Shown: positions 7,517 through 15,988, counted from the first letter of the stretch. The stretch is 52,370 nt of DNA from Candidatus Rokuibacteriota bacterium (GCA_003220435.1 QHSL01000084.1:5842-58211), one strand, 5' to 3'. Numbers and translations: made by a program. The notes: generated from the sequence alone by a model not told the origin.

Positions 7517-8242
7517 GTGCCTGCTGACGCACTCAGTTCTGGCATTCTCGCGCTCGTCTGGAACTCGGGTCCGATCGCGAAGTTCGTTCTCATCGTGCTC
7601 ATGATCTTTTCGATCGTGAGCTGGGCGCTCATCGTCGAGAAGACGTGGCAGTTCCGGCGGATCCGGCGTCAGACGTTCGAGTTCCTCCGCGTCTTCCGCG
7701 AAGCGCGGCGTCCGTCGGTGGTGCACAGCGCGGCGCGGAAGCTCCGGCAGAGCCCGCTCGCGCAGCTCTACTTCGCGGCCTACCAGGAAGTCTCGGGAAT
7801 CCCCGAGGTTCTCGACAAGGTGCTCGACGATCTCGACGAGGGATTGAACGCGGACCGGCTCGAGGCGGTGAATCGCGCGCTGCGGCGGGCGGCCGCGCTC
7901 GAGATCGCCCAGCTCGAGCACTATCTGCCGTTCCTGGCGACCACGGCGAGCGCCACGCCGTTCATCGGCCTGTTCGGCACCGTCTGGGGCGTCATGGCGG
8001 CGTTCCACGGCATCGGCGCCCAGGGCTCGGCAAGCCTGGCGGTCGTCGCGCCCGGCATCTCCGAGGCGCTCATCGCGACCGCGGCGGGGCTCGGCGCGGC
8101 GATCCCGGCCGTGATCGGCTACAACTACCTCGTCAACCGGGTGAAGCACTGGGCCGTAGAGATGGAAGGCTTCACGCTGGATCTGCTCAACCTCCTCAGC
8201 CGCCCGGCCAAGGTCGGACGAACCGCCAAAGATGGCGTTTAA
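7517..8242 (+). CDS. tolQ: Tol-Pal system proton channel subunit TolQ
   Basis: 241-residue inner-membrane MotA/TolQ/ExbB protein that, with TolR, uses proton-motive force to energise the outer membrane during division. Three membrane helices are visible: KFVLIVLMIFSIVSWALIV near residues 21-39, ATTASATPFIGLFGTVWGVM near 137-156 with the conserved TP..GLxGTVxG channel motif, and a third at VVAPGISEALIATAAGLGAA near 176-195. AAGGAG lies 5 bases before GTG 7517. First gene of a six-gene Tol-Pal cluster; overlaps tolR by 11 bases. Confidence 0.93.
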   Translation: MPADALSSGILALVWNSGPIAKFVLIVLMIFSIVSWALIVEKTWQFRRIRRQTFEFLRVFREARRPSVVHSAARKLRQSPLAQLYFAAYQEVSGIPEVLDKVLDDLDEGLNADRLEAVNRALRRAAALEIAQLEHYLPFLATTASATPFIGLFGTVWGVMAAFHGIGAQGSASLAVVAPGISEALIATAAGLGAAIPAVIGYNYLVNRVKHWAVEMEGFTLDLLNLLSRPAKVGRTAKDGV

Positions 8243-8660
8243 GATCGACGAATCACCCAGCGCGCGCCGGATCGGCACGAACCTGGCCGAGATCAACATC
8301 ATCCCGCTCGTGGACGTGGTGCTCGTCCTGCTGCTCATCTTCATGCTGACGGCGCCCATGATGTACCGCGGAATCGACGTGAACTTGCCGAAGGCCGCGT
8401 CCAGGCCGACGGCCGTCGAGGAGCGCTTGGTGCTGACCGTCACCAAGGACAACGTGCTCTATCTGAACGACCGCCGCCTGTCGTCGAGCGGTCTCGAGAT
8501 GGAGCTCCGCCGCACGTTCGCCAATCGGACCGACAAGACCCTCTACCTGAAGGCCGACGCCGGGCTCGCATACGGCGCCGTCGTGGAGACGATGGACCGC
8601 GTACGTCGCGCGGGCATCGAGCGGCTCGGGATGGTGACCGAGCCTGCTCGGGAGCGCTGA
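8232..8660 (+). CDS. tolR: Tol-Pal system protein TolR (ExbD family)
   Basis: 142 residues with one N-terminal membrane helix (VDVVLVLLLIFMLTAPMM near 27-44) carrying the conserved aspartate of the proton path in IIPLVDVVLVLL, then a periplasmic domain ending YGAVVETMDRVRRAGIERLG, typical of TolR/ExbD. Starts within tolQ, so the channel subunits are co-translated. Partner of TolQ and of the TolA-like protein encoded next. Confidence 0.92.
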   Translation: MAFKIDESPSARRIGTNLAEINIIPLVDVVLVLLLIFMLTAPMMYRGIDVNLPKAASRPTAVEERLVLTVTKDNVLYLNDRRLSSSGLEMELRRTFANRTDKTLYLKADAGLAYGAVVETMDRVRRAGIERLGMVTEPARER

Positions 8661-8673
8661 GACCCCAACGGCG

Positions 8674-9492
8674 TTGGCCTCAGTGGGTCTGCGTGTGCGG
8701 TACCACATCGGCCCGGCCCTTGAGAAGGGCCGCCTGCCGCTCAAGCCGGCCCTCGTGTCGGCGGCCGCGCACGTCGTTCTCCTGGCGGTCGTGGCGGCCG
8801 CGGCCATCCTCTGGGGCAGCGCGCCGACCAAACCCGTCATCGTGAACCTCGTGCCCGCCGTCGCGGCGGTGGGCTCCGCGCAGGGTCGCGCGTCCCTGCC
8901 TCCGCGCGTCGAAGACGTAAAGCCGCGACCGCCGGAGCTGCCGGCACGCGATGCCTCGCGCGACCTGCCGGCCCGCGATCTTCCGGCGCGCGAGTCGGTG
9001 GGCCTGCCCGAGCGCGGCCTGCCGACACGCGCCGCGGCGCTTCCGCGCCCCGACGACAAGGAGCTCCCGACCGCCGCGAGCGCCGCCCCGGCGAAGGTGT
9101 CGACGCCGGCGCCCGCACGACGCGAAGCGAGCGCGCCGCCACCACCGCCGCTCGGAACGCCCGCCGGATCCACCGCCGGCACCGGTCCGGTCGCCCTGAA
9201 CGTCAGCGATTTCCCGTACGCCTACTACATCCGGCAGGTTCACCAGAAGATCCAGGAGCGATGGAACGGACGCGCGATCCCGGGCCAGCAGCCGGCGGTC
9301 GTGTTTGAGATCGGGCGCGATGGTCGACTCAACCAGGTCGTGATCGACAAGAGCTCGGGCAACGCCTTCTACGACCAGATCGCCCTCAGAGCCATCAACG
9401 ATGCCGGCCCGTTCCCGCCGCTTCCCGTCGACTTCAAGAAGTCGGTGCTGCGGATCGGCTTGCAGTTCGTCTTCGATCCAACAGGGGGATAG
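8674..9492 (+). CDS. tolA: TolA/TonB-like energy transducer
   Basis: 272 residues. One membrane helix near residues 30-50 (AAHVVLLAVVAAAAILWG), a long proline/arginine-rich periplasmic linker with short repeats of LPAR type (DLPARDLPARESVGLPERGLP within), and a C-terminal TonB/TolA domain from about residue 180 (PYAYYIRQVHQKIQERWNG ... INDAGPFPPLP). Position between tolR and tolB argues for the TolA role, although the C-terminal domain is closer to TonB type. Start is uncertain: TTG 8674, or GTG at 8683 or 8695, which shorten the cytoplasmic tail. Confidence 0.82.
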   Translation: MASVGLRVRYHIGPALEKGRLPLKPALVSAAAHVVLLAVVAAAAILWGSAPTKPVIVNLVPAVAAVGSAQGRASLPPRVEDVKPRPPELPARDASRDLPARDLPARESVGLPERGLPTRAAALPRPDDKELPTAASAAPAKVSTPAPARREASAPPPPPLGTPAGSTAGTGPVALNVSDFPYAYYIRQVHQKIQERWNGRAIPGQQPAVVFEIGRDGRLNQVVIDKSSGNAFYDQIALRAINDAGPFPPLPVDFKKSVLRIGLQFVFDPTGG

Positions 9493-9496
9493 CTCG

Positions 9497-10828
9497 GTGA
9501 GACGGACGGTCCTCGCAGCCGTTCTGGTCGGGCTCGTCGTCGTCGCGTCGCTCGGGCCATGGCCGCCGCCGTCGGCGCCGGCGCAGGGCGTCGACGTCTA
9601 CATCAACGTCACCGGCGGCGGCAGCAAGAAGCTCAACATCGCGATCCCAAACTTCACGGTCGTCTCGGGAGCCGATGCGGCGGGTCACGCGAAGCTGCTC
9701 GCGGCGGTCGCCGGCAACGACCTGACGGTGTCGGGATTCTTCAGCGTCGTCGCCGGCGTGGAGCCGGTCCCGGCGAACAACGCGGAGGAGCTCCAGCGGC
9801 GATGGAGCGAGTTCGCGGCGGCCGGCGCTCACGCGGCCGTGCACGGCTTGCTGGCGGTCCGCGGCGAGCGTCTCGAGGCCGAGATGCGCCTCTACGACCT
9901 CACGTCGCCAGGTTACCGGCTGATCGCGTCGAAGAAGTTCGACGCGGCGGCGCCCCAGGCGCGGCGCCTGGCGCACCGGATCGCCGACGAGATCGTGCTC
10001 CAGTTCACCGGCGAGCCCGGGATCGCGGACACGAAGATCGCGTACGTGGGGGGACGGCCTGGAGCGAAGGAGATCATCGTCGCCGACTACGACGGCGCCG
10101 GCGCGGTGCCGGCGACCCGCAACGGCTCGATCAATCTCATGCCGGTGTGGAGCCCGGACGCGCGCTCGATCGCCTTCACCTCGTTCATGAACGGCTATCC
10201 TGACCTGTTCCGCATGTTTCCGTTCGAGCCGCAGCGTCCGGTGCAGACGCTCGCCGCGTTCGCGGGGATCAACTCGTCGCCGGCGTGGAGCCCCGACGGA
10301 CGCTTCCTCGCGCTGACGCTCTCGATGCACGGCAACCCGGAGATCTACGTGCTCACCGTCGCGACCGGCAAGCTGGAACGTCTCACCCGCCACGCGTCGA
10401 TCGATACCGAGCCGGTGTGGTCGCCCACGGGCCGGCAGATCGCCTTCGTCTCCGACCGCGCCGGCCAGCCGCGCATCCACGTGATGGACGCCGACGGTAC
10501 CAACGTGCGCCAGCTCACGTCGTCCGGATTCCACACTCAGCCACGCTGGTCGCCGAAGGGCAACATCATCGTGTACACACAGCGCCAGGGCACGCACGAT
10601 CTCTGGGCCATCGACGTGAGCGGCGCCAACCCCCGCCCGCTCACGGCCGGCCCCGGCGACAACCAGGGGGCCTCGTGGGCGCCCGACGGGCGCCACCTCG
10701 CGTTCCAGTCGAACCGAAGCGGGCGCTGGCAGCTCTACGTCATGCTCCTCGACGGCTCGTCGCTGACGCAGATCCCGTTGGGGGTCAGCGACGCCACAAG
10801 TCCTACCTGGTCACCGCGCCTGCCGTGA
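9497..10828 (+). CDS. tolB: Tol-Pal system beta-propeller protein TolB
   Basis: 443 residues from GTG 9497. Signal peptide VLAAVLVGLVVVASLG with cleavage near APAQG; N-terminal TolB domain (INVTGGGSKKLNIAIPNF, then FFSVV), followed by a six-bladed propeller with repeated WSPDxRxIAF motifs: SPDARSIAFTSFMNGYPDLF, SPDGRFLALTLSMHGNPEIY, SPTGRQIAFVSDRAGQPRIH, SPKGNIIVYTQRQGTHDLW, APDGRHLAFQSNRSGRWQLY. Periplasmic partner of Pal, encoded next. Length matches the family. Confidence 0.95.
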   Translation: MRRTVLAAVLVGLVVVASLGPWPPPSAPAQGVDVYINVTGGGSKKLNIAIPNFTVVSGADAAGHAKLLAAVAGNDLTVSGFFSVVAGVEPVPANNAEELQRRWSEFAAAGAHAAVHGLLAVRGERLEAEMRLYDLTSPGYRLIASKKFDAAAPQARRLAHRIADEIVLQFTGEPGIADTKIAYVGGRPGAKEIIVADYDGAGAVPATRNGSINLMPVWSPDARSIAFTSFMNGYPDLFRMFPFEPQRPVQTLAAFAGINSSPAWSPDGRFLALTLSMHGNPEIYVLTVATGKLERLTRHASIDTEPVWSPTGRQIAFVSDRAGQPRIHVMDADGTNVRQLTSSGFHTQPRWSPKGNIIVYTQRQGTHDLWAIDVSGANPRPLTAGPGDNQGASWAPDGRHLAFQSNRSGRWQLYVMLLDGSSLTQIPLGVSDATSPTWSPRLP

Positions 10829-10834
10829 TACGAT
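10829..10834 (+). promoter_or_regulatory. Candidate extended -10 (TGATACGAT) ahead of pal
   Basis: TGA precedes TACGAT directly after the tolB stop. A start near 10841 would give pal its own leader of about 43 bases with AAGGAGGG at 10873-10880. Weak match and no -35 box. Confidence 0.25.
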
Positions 10835-10883
10835 TGTGGCCTGCAAGCGGGAATTTCCCCGAGGTGAGGCCGAAGGAGGGGTC

Positions 10884-11468
10884 ATGCTGATTCGCGCTGG
10901 GCACCTCATGGTGATGTCGTTGCTGCTCGGGCTGATCGTGACCGGTTGCGCCAAGCGGCCCGCGACGACGTCGGCGGCGTCGGCGCCGGCACCCTCCGCG
11001 CCTCCCGCGACGTCGCCAGCGACGCCGGCGCCCGTGGCACCGGCCCCGAGCGCTCCCGCTCCCGCCCCCAGCACGCCCGCGCCGGCTAGCGCGCCGGCGC
11101 CGCGGCCCGCACCGAAGGAGTTCATGGCGGTGGCGGCCCTCAAGGACGTCTACTTCGACTTCGACAAGTACGACATCAGACCCGCGGACGCCAAGACCCT
11201 CGACGCCAACGCGACGTGGCTGAAGACCAACGCCGACAATCTCGTGTTGATCGAGGGGCATTGCGACGAGCGCGGCACCAACGAATACAACCTGGCGCTC
11301 GGCGAGCGCCGCGCCAAGGCGACGATGAACTACCTCGTCTCTCAGGGTGTCCAGGCGAACCGCATCACCATCATCAGCTACGGCGAGGAGCGCCCGGTTT
11401 GCAACGAAAAGAACGAGTCGTGCTGGAGCAAGAATCGGCGTGGGCACTTCCTCGTCAAGCCTCGCTAG
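10884..11468 (+). CDS. pal: Peptidoglycan-associated lipoprotein Pal
   Basis: 194-residue outer-membrane lipoprotein. Signal peptide ends in lipobox LIVTGC (residues 12-17), then an alanine/proline-rich tether of about 60 residues, then the OmpA C-terminal peptidoglycan-binding domain: VYFDFDKYDIRPAD, IEGHCDERGTNEYNLALGER and ITIISYGEERPVC. The TDERG-like motif binds diaminopimelate. ATG 10884 has AAGGAGGG 3 bases upstream. An extra C-terminal cysteine pair (VCNEKNESCW) is typical of Pal homologues. Confidence 0.95.
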   Translation: MLIRAGHLMVMSLLLGLIVTGCAKRPATTSAASAPAPSAPPATSPATPAPVAPAPSAPAPAPSTPAPASAPAPRPAPKEFMAVAALKDVYFDFDKYDIRPADAKTLDANATWLKTNADNLVLIEGHCDERGTNEYNLALGERRAKATMNYLVSQGVQANRITIISYGEERPVCNEKNESCWSKNRRGHFLVKPR

Positions 11469-11470
11469 GC

Positions 11471-12406
11471 GTGTGTGAGGTCCCGCCGGGGAGGCGGGCC
11501 GCCGTCCTCCTCCTCGGCGCCGTTCTGTCGCTGGGCGGTTGCGCTGAAGTGCACGAGGCCACCGGCATCGCGACGCAGCAGGACGTCTTCCAGATCCGCC
11601 AGGACATGGCGACCACGCAGCAGGCCGCGCAGCGCGCCAAGGCCGAAGTCGATTCGCTGTCGACCCAAATCGAGCGGCGCGTGCGCGAGCAGGCCGGAGA
11701 GAACGAGCGACAGGTCACGGCGCTCACGAAGCAGGTCGAAAGCCTCACCGATACGCTGACGACGCTCTCGGCCCGCATCGAGGAGCTTGGGGCCCGACTG
11801 GACACGGTGGGTCGCCAGCTTCGTACGGTGAATCCCTCGCTCGTGCCCGGCGGCGCTCCGCGGGCTCCGGGCTCCGTGCCGCCGAGTCCTTCGCCATCGA
11901 CCCAGGCGCCCGCGAGCGCTCCGCCGATGATCGCCGCGCCGGGTCCGCCGACGGCTCCGCCGTCACGACCGACGACGGGCTCGCTCCAGCCTCAGGACAT
12001 CTACCAGGCGGCGTACATCGACTTCAGCAAGGGAAGCTACTCGCTCGCGATCGCCGGGTTCCGTGAGTTCCTGCGGCGCTATCCTGATCACGAGCTGGCC
12101 GGCAGCGCTCAGTACTGGATCGGCGAGGCGTATCTCTCGATCGCGCGAGGGTTCACCGACTCCGCCCAGGGCGACAGGGCCTCCGAGTCCCTGGAGCAGG
12201 CCGTGCAGGAGTTCAAGAAGGTGCTCGCGAACTACCCGCGGGCCGACAAGGTGCCGACCGCGCTCTACAAGGAAGCGCTCGCGCTGATCGACCTCAAGCA
12301 GCCCGCGCTCGCCCAGGCTCGCCTGCAGTACCTCGTCGACAATTTCCCGCGAGCGGAAGAGACCTCTCTGGCCCGCGAGCGCCTCTCGTCCCTCAGAGGC
12401 CGCTGA
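11471..12406 (+). CDS. cpoB: Cell-division coordinator CpoB (YbgF) lipoprotein-like
   Basis: 311 residues from GTG 11471, two bases after the pal stop. Signal peptide with lipobox LGGC, so probably a lipoprotein (E. coli CpoB is soluble periplasmic). A coiled coil covers roughly residues 35-110 (RAKAEVDSLSTQIERRVREQ and onward), then a proline-rich linker, then TPR repeats from about 175: IYQAAYIDFSKGSYSLAIAG, FLRRYPDHELAGSAQYWIGE and VLANYPRADKVPTALYKEAL. Last gene of the Tol-Pal cluster, which lacks ybgC here; a ybgC-like gene lies at 22859. Confidence 0.9.
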   Translation: MCEVPPGRRAAVLLLGAVLSLGGCAEVHEATGIATQQDVFQIRQDMATTQQAAQRAKAEVDSLSTQIERRVREQAGENERQVTALTKQVESLTDTLTTLSARIEELGARLDTVGRQLRTVNPSLVPGGAPRAPGSVPPSPSPSTQAPASAPPMIAAPGPPTAPPSRPTTGSLQPQDIYQAAYIDFSKGSYSLAIAGFREFLRRYPDHELAGSAQYWIGEAYLSIARGFTDSAQGDRASESLEQAVQEFKKVLANYPRADKVPTALYKEALALIDLKQPALAQARLQYLVDNFPRAEETSLARERLSSLRGR

Positions 12407-12413
12407 GCAGTCA

Positions 12414-12905
12414 CTAGTCCTCTAAACCGAGGACCCAGACGACCGTCACGTCCTTCTCGTGAGTCGAGTAGACCATGACGGTCCCCCGCGGATCCTCGGT
12501 GTGGGCCGAGCTGACGACGACGGGACCTTCGGGCACGAGCGGCACGAACACTGTCTGCCAGAGCGTGAGCGACACGAGCACGACCGCGGCCAGGGCGCCG
12601 CTGAGCGCCCATCCAGGCCGCCGCCAGCTCTGACGGCGCGCAGCGGACGCCGGCGCTCGCAGACGGGCGTCTTCGACGCCGCGGATGATCGCTGGCCAGA
12701 AGCCGCTCCAGTCCGGATCGGCCACTCTCGAGCTCGGGGCTCGGCTCCGCTGCAGCAGGGCGCGCAGGCGCCGGAGCTGCTCCGCCTCACGTTGACAGGA
12801 GGCACACCCACTCAGGTGTCGCGCGGTCGACCGCGCGGCTCTCCCGTCGAGGGCCCCATCGAGGTAGGCACCAATCCGGCGGCGGACAAAGAGGCAACTC
12901 AACAC
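12414..12905 (-). CDS. Anti-sigma-factor-like zinc-finger membrane protein
   Basis: 163 residues from GTG 12905. N-terminal zf-HC2 domain: C4 ... H30 ... CASC near residues 34-37, the HxxxCxxC zinc motif of anti-sigma factors. One membrane helix near 97-117 (ALSGALAAVVLVSLTLWQTVF) and a short extracytoplasmic tail. Such proteins hold an ECF sigma factor at the membrane, yet no sigma factor is encoded on either side here. Converges with cpoB with a 7-base gap and is divergent from the hydrolase gene. Confidence 0.75.
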   Translation of the reverse strand: MLSCLFVRRRIGAYLDGALDGRAARSTARHLSGCASCQREAEQLRRLRALLQRSRAPSSRVADPDWSGFWPAIIRGVEDARLRAPASAARRQSWRRPGWALSGALAAVVLVSLTLWQTVFVPLVPEGPVVVSSAHTEDPRGTVMVYSTHEKDVTVVWVLGLED

Positions 12906-12949
12906 GATGATTGGACGACCCCGCCCCCCACCCGTATTCTCATGGCGGC

Positions 12950-13594
12950 ATGATATCCGAACAGCCCCTGGTCATCGACGTGAGCAGGGAGCTGACCCTC
13001 GAGGCCCGACTCTCCGCGCCGCCCTCTCCGGGTGGCGGTATCGTCATCTGCCACCCCCATCCGCTGTATGGCGGCGACATGGACAACCCGGTTGTCGTGC
13101 GCGTCCAGGAAGTGTGCGCCGAGCTTGGCATCGCCACCCTCCGCTTCAATTTCCGGGGAGTGGGCGGCTCGACCGGGAGCCACGCGGGGGGCATCGGCGA
13201 GCAGGAAGACGCGGTAGCGGCGCTCGATGCTCTGGCGAAGACGGTGGGCGGCCGGCCGCTCGCGCTCGCGGGCTACTCGTTCGGCGCCCGAATTTCTGCG
13301 CTCGTCGGCTGCCGCGACCCGCGGGTCGCCGGCATGGTCTTGATCGCGCCACCGCTCGCGATGTACGACTTCGGCTGCCTCGAAGGGCGGCGCGTGCCGA
13401 CGCTCATGGTCGCCGGCACGGCGGACAGCTACTGCCCCGTCGACGACTTCCGGAAGCTCGAGGCGCGGTTCCCGTGGGTCGAGACGGTCGCGGTCGAGGG
13501 CGCGGACCATTTCTTCTTCGGCAAGGTCTTTCCACTCGGCCAGGCGGTCGCCGAGTGGACGCGCCGTCATTTTCCGGAACGCGGGGCCGGCTAG
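12950..13594 (+). CDS. Alpha/beta hydrolase (dienelactone-hydrolase-like)
   Basis: 214 residues from ATG 12950. Nucleophile elbow GYSFGA near residue 104-109 (GxSxG), oxyanion region HPHPLYGGDMDN near 36-47 and RFNFRGVGGSTG near 66-77 are typical of the KANL3/Tex30-like alpha/beta hydrolases. Catalytic acid and histidine are in AGTADSYCP and GADHFFFG. Cytoplasmic; substrate unknown. A TATTCT box at 12935-12940 would leave a leader of only a few bases. Its stop overlaps the converging DUF502 gene by 4 bases. Confidence 0.85.
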   Translation: MISEQPLVIDVSRELTLEARLSAPPSPGGGIVICHPHPLYGGDMDNPVVVRVQEVCAELGIATLRFNFRGVGGSTGSHAGGIGEQEDAVAALDALAKTVGGRPLALAGYSFGARISALVGCRDPRVAGMVLIAPPLAMYDFGCLEGRRVPTLMVAGTADSYCPVDDFRKLEARFPWVETVAVEGADHFFFGKVFPLGQAVAEWTRRHFPERGAG

Positions 13595-14196
13595 GCTTTC
13601 GGGAGCTGTCGGGGCGTGGCGTTGCCCGCCGACAGGATGATGCGCACGCCTTCCTCGACGGGGAGGCCCGTCTGGAGCACGTCGTCTCGCGGGACGACCA
13701 CGACGTCACCGAGATAGAGGTTGTTCGTCGGGATGAACACGGTCGCCATCTCGCGCTTGCCGTGCGGCGTGTCGACGAGGACCTGGCTGGTCACGAAGCC
13801 GAAGGCGTACTCGCCCTGGCGCGGGTGCTCGACGAGCACGACGGCGCCGAACGTGCTCCGTCGCTCGGGTGAGAAGGAGTCGATCAGCAGTTTGATGGAG
13901 GGATAGAGCCGCCGGTAGATCGGTATCCTCAGCAAGATCATGTCGCCCCAGGCGAGTACGCGACGGCCGACGACGTTCCGTGCGATCGTGCCCATCAGGA
14001 GGATGATGCCCACCGCGGTCAGGAACCCGAGACCCGGCACGGGGCGTCCGACGATCTTCTCGTACATGGGACCGAAGACGTCGTCGATGCGGCTCCAGAA
14101 AATCCACAGGAGCCAGGCGGTGAGGAACACCGGAACCGTGAAGAAGAACCCTGCGATGAAGCGGGACTTGAGCCAGTTCTTGAGCCCGGTAGCCAT
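13591..14196 (-). CDS. DUF502 family membrane protein
   Basis: 201 residues. Two N-terminal membrane helices: SRFIAGFFFTVPVFLTAWLL near 11-30 and GLGFLTAVGIILLMGTIARN near 55-74. The conserved DUF502 core follows: LLRIPIYRRLYPSIKLLIDS near 88-107, GAVVLVEHPRQGEYAFGFVT near 117-136 and VFIPTNNLYLGDVVVVPR near 153-170. Function is unknown; plant relatives (COV) affect vascular patterning. A TATTCT box at 14207-14212 suggests a leader of about 4 bases. Its ATG shares the CATG palindrome with the divergent SDR gene. Confidence 0.88.
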   Translation of the reverse strand: MATGLKNWLKSRFIAGFFFTVPVFLTAWLLWIFWSRIDDVFGPMYEKIVGRPVPGLGFLTAVGIILLMGTIARNVVGRRVLAWGDMILLRIPIYRRLYPSIKLLIDSFSPERRSTFGAVVLVEHPRQGEYAFGFVTSQVLVDTPHGKREMATVFIPTNNLYLGDVVVVPRDDVLQTGLPVEEGVRIILSAGNATPRQLPKA

Positions 14197-14956
14197 GATT
14201 CATTCGAGAATAGCATCTCGCGCCATCAGCGACGGCAGAGAACGGGCGCGCGCGCTCGTGACCGGCGGCGCGATCCGCGTCGGACACGCGATCGCCTTGG
14301 CGCTGGCGCGTGCCGGGATGGACGTCGCGATTGGTTATCATCGCTCGGGGCGCGCGGCCCGGCGCGCCGTCGCAGAGCTGCGCGCCGCCGGGGCTCGCGC
14401 CGCCGCCGTCCGCGGCGACCTCGCCGACGCCGCGTCGGCGCGCCGGCTGGTGGGCGAGGCCGCGCGGGCCCTGGGCGGTCTCGACGTGCTGGTCAACAGC
14501 GCCGCCCTCTACGAGCGCGCGCCGTTCGCGGCCACGACGCCGGCGCAGTACGACCGCCTGCTGGACCTCAATCTCCGTGGCGCGTTCTTCTGTAGCCAGG
14601 CGGCCGCCCGTGTGATGCGGCGGCGCGGCGGCCACATCGTGAACATCGGCGACGGCGGCGCGGCCAGAGCGCGTCCGGACTTCATCCCCTACGCGCTCTC
14701 GAAAGTCGGGATCGAGTTCCTGACGCGGGGTCTGGCCGCGGCGCTCCGAACGCGCGGCATTGCGGTGAACTGTGTCGCCCCGGGCACGGTTCTCCGCCCC
14801 GCCTCGTTCCCGCGGGCACGCTGGATGAAGCTCACCCGCGGTCGGGAGGAGAGCGTCGCCGACGTCACCGCGGCGGTGGTGTTCTTCGCCACGTGCCCCC
14901 GCTACATCACGGGCCAGACCCTGGCGGTCGACGGTGGCGAGAGCGCGATCAGATGA
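14195..14956 (+). CDS. Short-chain dehydrogenase/reductase (SDR)
   Basis: 253 residues from ATG 14195. Cofactor motif TGGAIRVG near residues 23-30 (TGxxxxxG), LVNSAA near 99-104 (NNAG equivalent), and YALSK near 167-171 (YxxxK catalytic pair). C-terminal YITGQTLAVDGG is the usual SDR ending. TGGAIRVG is reminiscent of pteridine-reductase and FolM-like SDRs, which is only a suggestion. The start is uncertain because it overlaps the opposing DUF502 start codon and lacks a ribosome site; GTG 14260 would be too short. Confidence 0.82.
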   Translation: MIHSRIASRAISDGRERARALVTGGAIRVGHAIALALARAGMDVAIGYHRSGRAARRAVAELRAAGARAAAVRGDLADAASARRLVGEAARALGGLDVLVNSAALYERAPFAATTPAQYDRLLDLNLRGAFFCSQAAARVMRRRGGHIVNIGDGGAARARPDFIPYALSKVGIEFLTRGLAAALRTRGIAVNCVAPGTVLRPASFPRARWMKLTRGREESVADVTAAVVFFATCPRYITGQTLAVDGGESAIR

Positions 14957-14970
14957 GGAGGCTCGACGGC

Positions 14971-15309
14971 ATGGCACACGCATCGTCAGAGAATCTGCGA
15001 GGCATCGCCGACGTGCTGGCCACGATCCGTGGCTTTGCCGGCGTCCAGGAGACGCGGCCGGGCATTTTTTACATCCGCTGCCGGCCCTTCCTGCATTTCC
15101 ACGTCCGCGGGGACGCCCGCTGGGCGGACGCAAAGATCGGGACGAAGTGGGGACTGGAGATCCCGCTGCCGTTCGACGCCGGCGCGCGAGCGAAATTCGC
15201 GTTCGTGCGCGAGGTCCGCGCCCGCTACGAGGCGTGCGCGACTACGGGGCCGAGATCCGCCCGCCGCCCATCACGCGCAGGAAGTCGCCGAGGGACGCGT
15301 AGCGCATGA
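14971..15309 (+). CDS. Small protein of unknown function
   Basis: 112 residues from ATG 14971, with GAGGAGG 9 bases upstream, directly after the SDR gene. Not recognised. Core NLRGIADVLATIRGFAGVQ then GIFYIRCRPFLHFHVRGD and KIGTKWGLEIPLPFDA looks like a compact alpha/beta domain. The last ~22 codons, rich in Arg and Ser, overlap the 3' end of the opposing metallo-hydrolase gene by 68 bases, so the natural C-terminus may have been lost or extended by drift. Confidence 0.6.
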   Translation: MAHASSENLRGIADVLATIRGFAGVQETRPGIFYIRCRPFLHFHVRGDARWADAKIGTKWGLEIPLPFDAGARAKFAFVREVRARYEACATTGPRSARRPSRAGSRRGTRSA

Positions 15310-15949
15310 AGGGATTCGCGCGCTTCTCGTCGCCGATCGTCGACGACGGGCCGCCGTAGTTGTGGCCGGGGAGCAGGATCGTCGATTCGGGCAGCGCGGC
15401 CAGCCGCTGCGTGAGCGAGTAGTACATCTCGGTGGGGTCGCTGCCGGGAAGATCGGTCCGGCCGCACGAGCCGATGAACAGCGTGTCGCCCGACACGAGC
15501 CGGCCGTCGATCAGGAAGCACTGCGAGCCAGGCGTGTGTCCGGGCGTGTGCATGAACGTCAGCGTCAGGCGCCCGATCTTCAGGCTGTCGTGGTTGTCGA
15601 CCTTGACGAGGTCGGAGCCGAAGCCCTTGAGGAACTCGCGCTCGGCCTTGTGCACGTACACCTTGGCCCTCACGCGCTCGAGCAGGTCCTCGACCCCGGG
15701 GATCCGACCCGGCATGCCCCACGACTCCAGACTGCCGCCCACGTGGTCCTGGTGGGTGTGCGTGACGAGCGCGCCGGTGATCGTCATGCCCCGCGCCTGG
15801 GCGGTGTCGATGATCGTTTCGATCTCCCACGCCGGGTCGACGACGACGCACTCGCGCGCAACCGGGTCGCCGACGAGATAGACGAAGTTCTGCATCGGCC
15901 CCAGCTCCATCTGTTCGAGGTAGATTCCCTCGTCAGGCACGCTTCCCAT
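15242..15949 (-). CDS. MBL-fold hydrolase, glyoxalase II/persulfide dioxygenase-like
   Basis: 235 residues. THTHQDHVGG near residues 62-71 is the HxHxDH metal motif; HTPGHTPGSQCFLIDG near 135-150 and SGDTLFIGSCGRTDLPGSD near 154-172 match the glyoxalase II/ETHE1 group; GHNYGG near 200-205 gives the last histidine. Likely a thiolester or persulfide-processing hydrolase; substrate cannot be fixed. N-terminal QMELGPMQNFVYLVGD is also typical. Alone, convergent with the small gene and divergent from the lipoprotein gene. Confidence 0.85.
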   Translation of the reverse strand: MGSVPDEGIYLEQMELGPMQNFVYLVGDPVARECVVVDPAWEIETIIDTAQARGMTITGALVTHTHQDHVGGSLESWGMPGRIPGVEDLLERVRAKVYVHKAEREFLKGFGSDLVKVDNHDSLKIGRLTLTFMHTPGHTPGSQCFLIDGRLVSGDTLFIGSCGRTDLPGSDPTEMYYSLTQRLAALPESTILLPGHNYGGPSSTIGDEKRANPFMRYASLGDFLRVMGGGRISAP

Positions 15950-15974
15950 CCTACTCCACCCCCATCGACCACGC

Positions 15975-15980
15975 TAGAAT
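15975..15980 (+). promoter_or_regulatory. -10 box TAGAAT, near-leaderless transcript
   Basis: TAGAAT (5 of 6 to consensus) predicts a start near 15987, two bases before ATG 15989. No ribosome site fits in between. No -35 match. Confidence 0.4.
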
Positions 15981-15988
15981 GACGAGGC

